A stretch of 6,509 nt of DNA from Gammaproteobacteria bacterium UBA2955 (lineage in GTDB: Bacteria > Pseudomonadota > Gammaproteobacteria > Pseudomonadales > Azotimanducaceae), in assembly GCA_002348825.1 (NCBI GenBank), contig DEBN01000119.1, positions 1 to 6,509 on the forward strand, in the 5' to 3' direction. Shown piece by piece: positions 1 to 6,509 of this stretch (position 1 is its first letter; each line of letters begins with the position of its first letter). The notes under the pieces were generated by a model, which saw only the letters and a list, made by a program, of their open reading frames with translations, was not told the origin of the DNA and did no database searches. A program made the translations under genes and the position numbers.

Positions 1-1206
1 GGCGAAGGCGGCGGCGATGGCGGTGACCCAAACAAAGCCGCCGAAGCATCTATCCGCCGGGAAATCGGACACTTTGCGGAATCCGGCCGGCTGTTTTATG
101 AGATTTCCGAACTTTCAAAAATGCGCATTCCAACTATTTCTGTGGTTTTTGGAGCCGCAACCGCTGGTGGCGCCTATCAACCCGGCATGAGTGACTACAA
201 CATTATGGTCAAAAATCAGGCCATGGTGTCGTTAGGCGGCCCACCGTTAGTAAAAATGGCGACTGGCGAGGACGCCAATGCAGAGGATCTCGGTGGCGCA
301 GACATGCATACGCAGATCTCCGGCTTGGGTGACTATCTCGCCCAAGACGAAATGGACGGCATTCGCCTGTGTCGCGAAGTCGTCTCGCATTTAAACTGGC
401 GCAAACTCGGCCCAGAGCCTAATCCGGAATTCGACGAACCCGTGCACAATCCTGAGGATATGCTGGGCTTGGTTTCGAAAGACCTAAAAACGCCGCTGGA
501 TATCCGTGAAGTCATTATGCGCGTCGTAGACGGCTCCAAATTTGAGGAATTCAAGCCGCTTTACGGCCCTACCGTGATTTGCGGTTGGGCCTCTGTGCAG
601 GGTTTCCCGGTGGGCATCGTCGGCAACAACGGCGCGTTGTTCTCCGAATCGGCCGAGAAGGCCGCGCAATTTATTCAGCTGTGCAACCAGATCGATGTAC
701 CGATTCTGTTCCTGCATAACATTACTGGCTTTATCGTTGGAACCGATTTTGAGCAGGGCGGCATCACTAAAAATGGATCGAAAATGGTCAACGCCGTGTC
801 CAATTCAACGGTGCCGCACATTACCGTTATCGTTGGTGCTTCGTATGGGGCGGGCAATTACGGTATGAGCGGCCGCGCATTCGGCACCAAGTTCACCTAT
901 ATCTGGCCGTTTTCAAAAATCGCAGTGATGGGTCCGTCGGTGATGGCTGGTGTTATGACGATCGTCGGTCGCGGGGCCGCCGCGCGGCGCGGGATCGAGT
1001 TCGACGAAGAAGCCGACGCGCAACGCGCTGCCTTCGCCGAACATTGGGCTGAAGAGCGATCCAAAGGCTTGTACGCCACATCGAGAGTCTCTGATGACGG
1101 CATGATCGACCCGAGAGACACGCGCAATGTTATTGCTATGTCGCTTTCGGCTTGCCACAACAACAGCGTTAAGGGCACTAAGGAGTACGGCACATGGCGC
1201 ATGTAA
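1..1206 (+). CDS. Acyl-CoA carboxylase carboxyltransferase (beta) subunit, 5'-truncated by the window edge
   Basis: Reading frame 1 is open from the first base to TAA at 1204-1206, giving 401 residues. Beta subunits of the methylcrotonyl/geranyl-CoA carboxylase class are usually about 530-540 residues, so roughly 130 N-terminal residues should lie upstream; the ATG at 121 is internal, because family-like sequence precedes it. Seen: a crotonase-fold N-domain motif TAGGAY (fragment residues 54-59), GGPPLVKMATGE (79-90), LGGADMHTQISG, then the C-domain with FLHNITGF, GASYGAGNYGM (279-289), MDP-type ending IDPRDTR, and the family's typical -RM C-terminus. Known of the family: it moves the carboxyl group from carboxybiotin to the acyl-CoA in the cytoplasm, as part of an alpha6-beta6 complex. 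The alpha subunit follows with a 13-nt overlap. From memory it resembles mycobacterial AccD2 and proteobacterial AtuC/LiuB; substrate specificity is not settled. A Gly/Asp-rich stretch at fragment residues 1-9 is unusual. Confidence 0.93.
   Translation, partial: GEGGGDGGDPNKAAEASIRREIGHFAESGRLFYEISELSKMRIPTISVVFGAATAGGAYQPGMSDYNIMVKNQAMVSLGGPPLVKMATGEDANAEDLGGADMHTQISGLGDYLAQDEMDGIRLCREVVSHLNWRKLGPEPNPEFDEPVHNPEDMLGLVSKDLKTPLDIREVIMRVVDGSKFEEFKPLYGPTVICGWASVQGFPVGIVGNNGALFSESAEKAAQFIQLCNQIDVPILFLHNITGFIVGTDFEQGGITKNGSKMVNAVSNSTVPHITVIVGASYGAGNYGMSGRAFGTKFTYIWPFSKIAVMGPSVMAGVMTIVGRGAAARRGIEFDEEADAQRAAFAEHWAEERSKGLYATSRVSDDGMIDPRDTRNVIAMSLSACHNNSVKGTKEYGTWRM
1179..1185 (+). promoter_or_regulatory. 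Strong ribosome binding site inside the beta-subunit gene
   Basis: TAAGGAG lies 8 nt before the ATG at 1194, an almost perfect anti-16S match at good spacing, although it sits within the last codons of the beta gene. It fixes the start of the alpha subunit at 1194 and supports overlapping, probably coupled translation of the two subunits. Confidence 0.8.
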
Positions 1207-3170
1207 TTACACCCATCACACGCTTGCTGATCGCCAACCGTGGAGAAATTGCGCGGCGCATTATCCGCACGGCCCACGATATGGGCATCAGCACTGTGGC
1301 AATTTATGCCGACGGTGACGCTCAAGCGCCCTTTGTGAAAGAAGCCGACACAGCGGTTGCCTTGAACGGCGTTACCACGGCACAAACCTATCTCGACGTC
1401 GACAAAGTACTGGCTGCCTGCCAACGCAGCGGTGCCGACGCTATCCATCCTGGCTACGGATTTTTGTCGGAAAACGAAGCTTTTGCTCAAGCGGTTATCG
1501 ATGCGGGCATCAAATGGCTCGGGCCGACGCCAGAAGTCATTGGATTAATGGGCGACAAACTGTCGGCGAAACGACTTATGGACGAGGCCGGGGTGCCCAC
1601 CCTTCCGGGGATCGAGATTGCCGCGGATACGGACATCGTCGCCGCAGCCAAAGAGATCGGCTATCCCGTTTTGGTTAAGGCGTCCGCAGGGGGTGGCGGC
1701 CGTGGAATGCGGGTTGTTGAACAGGAAGCGGATCTGTTGGCGGCAGTGGAAGGCGCAAAACGCGAAGCCGGGAGCTCATTCGGTGACGACACAGTCTTTC
1801 TGGAGAAATGGCTGGCCGTATCACGTCATGTCGAAATCCAGATCCTCGGCGACACACACGGCAATTTAGTGCATTGCTACGAACGTGAATGTTCGATTCA
1901 ACGCCGGCATCAAAAAATTATCGAGGAAGCGCCCTCGCCTGCAGTCACCGATGCGATTCGCGCAAGCATGGGCGACGCGGCTATCGCTGCGGCGAAAAAA
2001 CTTGGCTATTCGTCCGCTGGCACAGTGGAGTTTTTGCTCAGCGGTGATGAATTTTACTTCCTTGAGGTCAACGCTCGCCTGCAGGTGGAACATCCTATTA
2101 CCGAAGAGATTATTGGTAAGGATTTGGTGCGCGAGCAGATTCGCGTAGCCGAGGGCGAAACATTGTCGTTTACCCAGGAGGAACTGAGTATCAACGGTCA
2201 TGCGATTGAAGCGCGCTTATATGCTGAAGATCCGGCCAAGGGATTTTTACCCGCTCCTGGGCCTGTACTAGCGTGGACGCCGTCTAAAGTGGGTCAGGCG
2301 CGATTCGACTCTGGAGTAGAAACGGGCAGTGAAATCAGCACCCAATTTGACCCGATGATCGCGAAAGTGATTGTGCATGCACCCACCCGTCGGGAAGCCG
2401 CAGGCCGCCTAGCGCGCGTGCTTGAGACTACTGAAATTCAAGGTCTGCGCACCAATCGTGACTTTTTGGTAGCAACCCTACGGACAGGTGAATTCCTAGC
2501 CGGCGATACCACTACGGACTTTATAGAGCGTGTCGAGCCCACTCGCATGCGAGAGGTTACCCGCGAAGAACTGGTTGAAGCGGCTATTGCCGTGGCTATG
2601 GAGGGGCAGGCGCAACGACGCAACCAAGCCAAGGTGTTGCGCAGCCTTCCAAGCGGCTGGCGCAACTCAACCATGCCCATGGAGCAGTTTAGCTTCCGTT
2701 GCGGCGACGATGAGATCAATCTGGCTTACCGGCTTCATCGCGATGGTCGTTTTCGTCTGCTGTGCGACGAACAAGAGCACCTCATCGAGGCTTACGATTG
2801 CGGCAATGGCACTGTGGACCTCGATGACAACGGTCGGCGCCTGCAATTCACTGTGCAAGCGCATGGCAGCGATTGGCTGGTACACAGTGCCGCTGGCGAT
2901 CTGGTACTCAAGGAACAGGCCCGCTTCCCTGACAGTAGCTTAGACGCAAATACCGGTGGATTGACCGCGCCCATGCCGGGCTCGGTTTTAGCTACAGAAG
3001 TTGCCGCCGGCGCGTCTGTGACAAAGGGTGATCTTTTACTGATCATGGAAGCCATGAAAATGGAACATCGCATAACCGCACCGCGCGACGGTGTAATCGA
3101 AACCGTGCATGTCACTATTGGCGATCAAGTCGATAACGGTCAGTTGTTGGTCTCAATGGCAGAAGAATAA
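1194..3170 (+). CDS. Acyl-CoA carboxylase biotin-containing (alpha) subunit
   Basis: A 658-residue cytoplasmic protein that carboxylates its own biotin with ATP and bicarbonate and hands the carboxyl group to the beta subunit. The biotin carboxylase domain spans about residues 8-455: LLIANRGEIARRI at 11-23, HPGYGFLSEN at 85-94, GDK lysine K122, ATP-grasp lysine K162 followed by the glycine loop SAGGGGRGM, and EVNARLQVEH containing E291, N293, R295 and E299. These match E. coli AccC E288, N290, R292 and E296; R341 matches R338. A weaker BT (alpha-beta contact) domain follows at about 490-580, ending WLVHSAAGD. The biotin carrier domain (about 588-655) has EAMKM with biotinyl lysine K622. All key residues are present, so the enzyme should be active. 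The length and BC-BT-BCCP order fit MCC, GCC and PCC alpha subunits. The start is set by the RBS at 1179. AtuF-like or AccA2-like is plausible; MCC (LiuD) cannot be excluded from this gene alone. Confidence 0.95.
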   Translation: MAHVITPITRLLIANRGEIARRIIRTAHDMGISTVAIYADGDAQAPFVKEADTAVALNGVTTAQTYLDVDKVLAACQRSGADAIHPGYGFLSENEAFAQAVIDAGIKWLGPTPEVIGLMGDKLSAKRLMDEAGVPTLPGIEIAADTDIVAAAKEIGYPVLVKASAGGGGRGMRVVEQEADLLAAVEGAKREAGSSFGDDTVFLEKWLAVSRHVEIQILGDTHGNLVHCYERECSIQRRHQKIIEEAPSPAVTDAIRASMGDAAIAAAKKLGYSSAGTVEFLLSGDEFYFLEVNARLQVEHPITEEIIGKDLVREQIRVAEGETLSFTQEELSINGHAIEARLYAEDPAKGFLPAPGPVLAWTPSKVGQARFDSGVETGSEISTQFDPMIAKVIVHAPTRREAAGRLARVLETTEIQGLRTNRDFLVATLRTGEFLAGDTTTDFIERVEPTRMREVTREELVEAAIAVAMEGQAQRRNQAKVLRSLPSGWRNSTMPMEQFSFRCGDDEINLAYRLHRDGRFRLLCDEQEHLIEAYDCGNGTVDLDDNGRRLQFTVQAHGSDWLVHSAAGDLVLKEQARFPDSSLDANTGGLTAPMPGSVLATEVAAGASVTKGDLLLIMEAMKMEHRITAPRDGVIETVHVTIGDQVDNGQLLVSMAEE

Positions 3171-3174
3171 GGAA
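3169..3174 (+). promoter_or_regulatory. Ribosome binding site of the enoyl-CoA hydratase gene
   Basis: AAGGAA overlaps the TAA stop of the alpha subunit and lies 7 nt before the ATG at 3182. It supports that start and continuous translation along one mRNA. Confidence 0.65.
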
Positions 3175-3181
3175 CCCTCCC

Positions 3182-3958
3182 ATGGCAACCACCGAAGCAA
3201 CATTATACGAAATCAAACAAGGCGCGGCCTGGATCACGCTAAACAGGCCAGAAAATCGTAACGCTCTGTCATCCATATTAGTGACTGAATTGTACGACCA
3301 CTTAAAGGCCGCCAACGCCGAAACCAGTGTGCGCAGTATCGTTATTACTGGCAACGGCCCGGCTTTTTGCGCCGGCGCAGATCTGAAAAGCCCCCCTGGA
3401 CAACTGTCTGAGGGTTCGAAACGGGCAGTGCCCTACGCGGACGTGCTTACCGCAATCATAGACAGCCCTAAACCTGTGATTGCCGCCATTAACGGTGCCG
3501 CCTTTGCTGGAGGCCTTGGTTTAGTGGGGGCGTCTGACATCGTTGTGACCCGCGAAGATGTGCAGTTCAGCTTCAGCGAGGTTCGTATTGGGGTTATTCC
3601 GGCAATTATTTCCGTTGTTTGCCTGCCTAAGCTTGGCACCCATCACGGCATGAAACTGTTTTTGACTGGCGAGCGCTTTGACGGTCATCAAGCCGTCGCC
3701 ATGGGACTGGCGCACCGCGCAGTCAGCGCGGACAAATTGCACAGCGCCGTGCAGGAAGAAATTGACATGATCAATTTGGGCGGTCCGATAGCCGTTCAAG
3801 AATGCAAGAAACTGGCACGGCGAGTGCCCCAGTTGTCTCTCGCCGACGGATTTAAGGAAACCGCCGAATGGAGCGCTCGCATGTTTCGGTCCGAGGAGGG
3901 CGCCGAGGGCATGGCCTCGTTTCGGGAAAAGCGCAAACCATCCTGGGTGCAAGAATAA
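3182..3958 (+). CDS. Enoyl-CoA hydratase/isomerase family protein, LiuC/AtuE-like
   Basis: A 258-residue crotonase-fold protein of normal family length, probably a cytoplasmic hydratase acting on the carboxylated enoyl-CoA made by the carboxylase encoded just upstream (11-nt spacer). Seen: FCAGADL (residues 62-68), the CoA-binding/oxyanion segment; KPVIAAINGAAFAGGLGL (about 97-114), with the second oxyanion-hole glycine near 110; and SEVRIGVIPAIIS (132-144). Aligned by eye to rat mitochondrial hydratase, the Glu164 equivalent is E133, but the Glu144 equivalent is glycine (G113). As I recall, the SEVRxGxxPAxIS signature with a missing first glutamate is typical of bacterial methylglutaconyl-CoA and isohexenylglutaconyl-CoA hydratases, so this looks like a subfamily trait rather than decay. 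The reaction is inferred from the context. It could instead be an isomerase or a hydratase with another branched substrate. Confidence 0.9.
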   Translation: MATTEATLYEIKQGAAWITLNRPENRNALSSILVTELYDHLKAANAETSVRSIVITGNGPAFCAGADLKSPPGQLSEGSKRAVPYADVLTAIIDSPKPVIAAINGAAFAGGLGLVGASDIVVTREDVQFSFSEVRIGVIPAIISVVCLPKLGTHHGMKLFLTGERFDGHQAVAMGLAHRAVSADKLHSAVQEEIDMINLGGPIAVQECKKLARRVPQLSLADGFKETAEWSARMFRSEEGAEGMASFREKRKPSWVQE

Positions 3959-3984
3959 GAGCAGTAGCGGGTACGAGTTGAATC

Positions 3985-3991
3985 GGAGGGG
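3985..3991 (+). promoter_or_regulatory. Ribosome binding site of the AtuA-family gene
   Basis: GGAGGGG ends 3 nt before the ATG at 3995. The core match is strong and the spacing slightly short. It sits in the 36-nt spacer after the hydratase stop; that spacer has no evident terminator, so the gene probably belongs to the same transcript. Confidence 0.6.
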
Positions 3992-3994
3992 ATC

Positions 3995-5770
3995 ATGACG
4001 GATGTGATACGAATTGGAAATTGCAGCGGCTTTTACGGAGACCGTTTAGCTGCAGCTCGAGAAATGATCGACGGCGGCACTATTGATGTGCTTACTGGCG
4101 ACTATCTCGCAGAATTAACAATGTCGATTCTTTACAACCAACAGCAAACTCGCGGCGAGAATGTTGGATACGTTGGCACGTTCTTAAAGCAACTCAGAGA
4201 CGTTGCGGCAGACTGCAAGGCGCGCGGCATCAAAATTGTAAGCAATGCCGGGGGTCTCAACCCTAAAGGCATGGCAGACGAAGTTGAGAAGATCCTTGCA
4301 GAACTCGGTGTCGACGCCAAGGTCGCCTACATCGACGGTGACAATCTGCTACCCGACCTTGAGGCGTTGCAGGCCGCGGGGGAAAAATTTACCAATTTAG
4401 ATACTCAAGTAGATTTGCAGGACAGTACCCAACAAGCGCTTACGTCAAATGCATACCTCGGAGGCTGGGGCATCAAGGAAGCGCTAGACCAAGGCGCTGA
4501 TATTGTCATATGCCCGAGAGTAACTGACGCGGCCGTGGTAATTGGCCCGGCCGCCTGGAAATTCAATTGGCAGCGTGACGATTACGACGCGCTCGCCGGC
4601 GCGCTCACCGCAGGACACATTATTGAATGTGGCGCCCAGTGTTGCGGCGGCAACTACGCGTTCTTTGAAGAAGTACCCAGTTTCCGCGACGTTGGCTATC
4701 CGATCGCCGAGATCGAGGCCGATGGCGGCTTCACGATCACTAAAAACGCGGGCACCGGCGGCTTGATTTCAGTGGGTACGGTCAAAGCCCAGTTGCTCTA
4801 CGAGATTTCAACTCCCGCCTACTACAACCCCGACGTGATTGCACACTTCGACACTTTGAAAATTGAACAAGCGGGTGAAGACCGAGTGTACGTCAGCGGT
4901 TGCCGTGGCAGCACACCACCGCCCACACATAAGGTTTGTTTCAATACTCGCGGCCCGTATAAGCAGTCTATGGAAACTCTGCTCACAGGGCTGGATATAG
5001 AAGAAAAAGCGGAACGCTATTTGGATGCGGTGTTCCACAACCTTGGCGGCCGCGAGCAGTTCGACGACGTAGACGTGCAGTTGATTCGTAGCGACCACCA
5101 AGACCCTGACAGCAACGAGGTGGCCCACGCCGCGTTGCGTGTGACCATTACCCATTCTGACCCAAGCAAATTCGGTCGCATGTTTGCAGCCAAGGTCACC
5201 GAGCTTGGTTTGGCTGGAATACCCGGAAATACTGGCCGCGGCGCAGCAGGATTCAACGGCGGCCCTGCGATCTATCATTGGCCTGCATTGATCGACAGCC
5301 AAAAAATCACCGAACGCGTGCACATCGGCGGCAGATCAATCGAGGTACTGCCCACCCAGCGTCTTGGGCTGGAAGACATTTACTATCAACAGATGCCGGC
5401 GAATATAGCGCCCGCGCCGACCGGCCCAACCACACGCATTCCATTCGGGCGGCTGTTCGGCACGCGTTCGGGGGACAAGGGCGGCAACGCCAATGTGGGG
5501 GTGTGGGCTTTGACAGACGAAGCGTATAGTTTCTTGTACGAATACCTCACCGTCGAGGAATTCCGACGTTTGGTGCCTGATTTCGGGGCCTTTGAAATAG
5601 AACGTTATGACATGCCAAACCTACTGGCCATGAACTTCTACATTAAAGGTGTATTGGGCACCGGTGCAGCGTCGAATCACCGTATCGACAAACAAGCAAA
5701 GTCACTGGGAGAATATCTGCGCGCGAAGCATATCGACGTACCTGAAATACTCGCCAAAGCAATCGTTTAG
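3995..5770 (+). CDS. atuA: AtuA-family (DUF1446) protein with C-terminal AtuA ferredoxin-fold-like domain
   Basis: A 591-residue protein whose N-terminus begins directly with the family's conserved IRIGNCSGFYGD (residues 5-16), supporting the ATG at 3995. The DUF1446 domain (about 5-455) shows LTGDYLAELTMSIL, NAGGLNPKGMADE, CPRVTDAAVVIGP (173-185, with R175 and D178), ECGAQCCGGNY (211-221, with C212, C216 and C217) and GCRGSTPPPTHKV. A second domain (about 478-585) has RSGDKGGNANVGVWAL and ends with LLAMNFYIKGVLGTG, typical of the small domain attached to long AtuA proteins; some DUF1446 proteins lack it. No signal peptide or membrane segment is seen, so it is probably cytoplasmic. Known: atuA is part of the acyclic terpene utilization cluster of Pseudomonas, but I know of no established reaction for the protein. 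Its place behind the carboxylase and hydratase implies a role in the same acyl-CoA pathway. The family call is firm; the exact pathway is not. Confidence 0.9.
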   Translation: MTDVIRIGNCSGFYGDRLAAAREMIDGGTIDVLTGDYLAELTMSILYNQQQTRGENVGYVGTFLKQLRDVAADCKARGIKIVSNAGGLNPKGMADEVEKILAELGVDAKVAYIDGDNLLPDLEALQAAGEKFTNLDTQVDLQDSTQQALTSNAYLGGWGIKEALDQGADIVICPRVTDAAVVIGPAAWKFNWQRDDYDALAGALTAGHIIECGAQCCGGNYAFFEEVPSFRDVGYPIAEIEADGGFTITKNAGTGGLISVGTVKAQLLYEISTPAYYNPDVIAHFDTLKIEQAGEDRVYVSGCRGSTPPPTHKVCFNTRGPYKQSMETLLTGLDIEEKAERYLDAVFHNLGGREQFDDVDVQLIRSDHQDPDSNEVAHAALRVTITHSDPSKFGRMFAAKVTELGLAGIPGNTGRGAAGFNGGPAIYHWPALIDSQKITERVHIGGRSIEVLPTQRLGLEDIYYQQMPANIAPAPTGPTTRIPFGRLFGTRSGDKGGNANVGVWALTDEAYSFLYEYLTVEEFRRLVPDFGAFEIERYDMPNLLAMNFYIKGVLGTGAASNHRIDKQAKSLGEYLRAKHIDVPEILAKAIV

Positions 5771-5797
5771 CGCAAACAACATAAACAGCCAGCGGAC

Positions 5798-6509
5798 TCA
5801 CCGAGTAGCGCCGATGCGCTTTAGGTAATGGGCTTCTAAAAAGTCTATTTTCGACGCGATTACGCCGGTACGGACTTCGTCCTCGACATCGAATACCAGC
5901 CACTGATCAAGGTTCGATTGATAGGCTGGCCAGCGCAGTAAAGAGGCGCTGTTTGGGTTGCCCGTGCGGGCAAAATTTATCCAATAGTCCTGCAAACGCC
6001 TCGACAACGACGCCAGCTGCGGATCCCCCGCGGATTCACCCGACCAAAGGTAATAACCATCGACCCCGTGCGGTGTACCCGGCCACTCTTTCGCTCGGCT
6101 CTCCGGGACAAAATTAACGTAGTAAATCCACGCCGAATTTGCCTTCTCAGCCATACTGCGCACCATCGTGCGCGCTGCCAGCACATAGCGATTGTCACCG
6201 AACATCTTTTTCAAACCGAACTCTTCGCTCACCGCAAACTCATCGGCATAAACTTTTTGCGCTGTGCTCCAATCGTTTTCGTGAAAGGTCTCAAATTCCT
6301 CGAGACTGATGCCAGAAGCAGGCTGCACCGTACCCTCAAAACTACTGCCGCCCATGATAAAGGGCACGTCATGCTGCTTTCCCTGCCGCGCCAAAACTGC
6401 GGGCTCACCGACGAGGCTAACGCCGTCGACAATGGGCAACTGAAATCCCGATAATGCATGCATCAACGCCGAACCATCCAAAGCTCGCAGCTGCGCTTCT
6501 GTGACCGCG
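5798..6509 (-). CDS. Type B carboxylesterase, C-terminal half (5' end beyond the window)
   Basis: The minus-strand frame is open from the right edge (first full codon 6508-6506) to TGA at 5800-5798, giving 236 residues; family members usually have about 500-550, so the N-terminal half is missing. There is no convincing start inside: residues before the TTG at 6481 (EAQLRAL) still look like the family. Seen: the segment IVDGVSLVGEPAVLARQG leading to DVPFIMGGSSFEGT, where the glutamate (codon 6337-6335) aligns with the triad acid of the usual DEG motif; GTPHGVDGYYLW, with the presumed catalytic histidine (codon 6070-6068); and the closing WPAYQSNLDQWLVFD. The nucleophile serine motif (GESAGG type) and any signal peptide lie outside. 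Family members hydrolyse carboxylic esters and are often exported. It converges on the atuA gene with 27 nt between stops, so it is not in that operon; a role in feeding ester substrates to the pathway is speculation. Confidence 0.88.
   Translation of the reverse strand, partial: AVTEAQLRALDGSALMHALSGFQLPIVDGVSLVGEPAVLARQGKQHDVPFIMGGSSFEGTVQPASGISLEEFETFHENDWSTAQKVYADEFAVSEEFGLKKMFGDNRYVLAARTMVRSMAEKANSAWIYYVNFVPESRAKEWPGTPHGVDGYYLWSGESAGDPQLASLSRRLQDYWINFARTGNPNSASLLRWPAYQSNLDQWLVFDVEDEVRTGVIASKIDFLEAHYLKRIGATR

Noticed and set aside
121..123. ATG at 121 as the true start of the beta subunit
   Set aside because: The frame is open upstream to the window edge, the preceding residues continue a plausible carboxyltransferase N-domain, and starting at 121 would remove part of the catalytic fold.
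897..1490. 197-codon open frame on the minus strand across the beta/alpha junction
   Set aside because: It lies opposite two clear carboxylase genes, resembles no family I know, and its length fits chance openness opposite GC-rich codons.
2530..2943. 137-codon open frame on the plus strand in a second frame of the alpha-subunit gene
   Set aside because: It is a shifted-frame reading of the BT-domain region with low-complexity, Arg/Cys/Trp-rich content and no family resemblance.
1..3958. Straightforward assignment as the leucine-degradation methylcrotonyl-CoA carboxylase operon (liuB, liuD, liuC)
   Set aside because: No HMG-CoA lyase follows and an AtuA protein does; the beta-subunit motifs look more like AccD2/AtuC. 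Not fully excluded, because the upstream context is missing.
4808..5323. 171-codon open frame on the minus strand inside the AtuA gene
   Set aside because: It is opposite strongly conserved AtuA coding sequence, and I saw no recognisable domain or suitable RBS.
5807..5820. Possible hairpin AGCGC-CGAT-GCGCT followed by TTTA, as a plus-strand terminator after the AtuA gene
   Set aside because: The stem is only 5 bp, the T-run is very short, and it lies within the coding end of the esterase gene. It could act weakly, but the sequence does not support a terminator call.

Overview
The window holds four co-directional plus-strand genes that form one tight catabolic operon fragment, followed by a convergent, truncated esterase gene on the minus strand. 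Moderate GC content, strong Shine-Dalgarno sequences and the protein families suggest a proteobacterium, most likely a gammaproteobacterium of the kind that degrades lipids or terpenoids. That taxonomic call is inference; there is no rRNA or marker gene here.

Layout: 1-1206 is the C-terminal three quarters of a biotin-dependent acyl-CoA carboxylase carboxyltransferase (beta) subunit, cut by the left edge. 1194-3170 is the matching alpha subunit (biotin carboxylase, BT and biotin-carrier domains), overlapping the beta gene by 13 nt. 3182-3958 is an enoyl-CoA hydratase/isomerase family protein of the LiuC/AtuE-like type. 3995-5770 is an AtuA-family (DUF1446) protein with its C-terminal ferredoxin-fold-like domain. 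5798-6509 (minus) is the C-terminal half of a type B carboxylesterase, open at the right edge. Gene spacers are only -13, 11, 36 and 27 nt, so there is no unexplained non-coding stretch.

How the genes fit together: a carboxylase of the methylcrotonyl/geranyl-CoA type carboxylates the gamma carbon of a 3-methyl-branched enoyl-CoA, and a hydratase then adds water to the resulting glutaconyl-CoA-type product. An AtuA protein beside these enzymes is the hallmark of the acyclic terpene utilization (Atu) type of cluster rather than the leucine (Liu) operon, which would normally include HMG-CoA lyase. The best reading is therefore an Atu-like or related branched acyl-CoA carboxylation pathway whose true substrate is unknown. 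The acyl-CoA dehydrogenase and regulator expected for such a pathway are not in the window and may lie upstream. I found no mobile element, RNA gene, CRISPR array or wholly new system; the least understood element is the DUF1446 protein.
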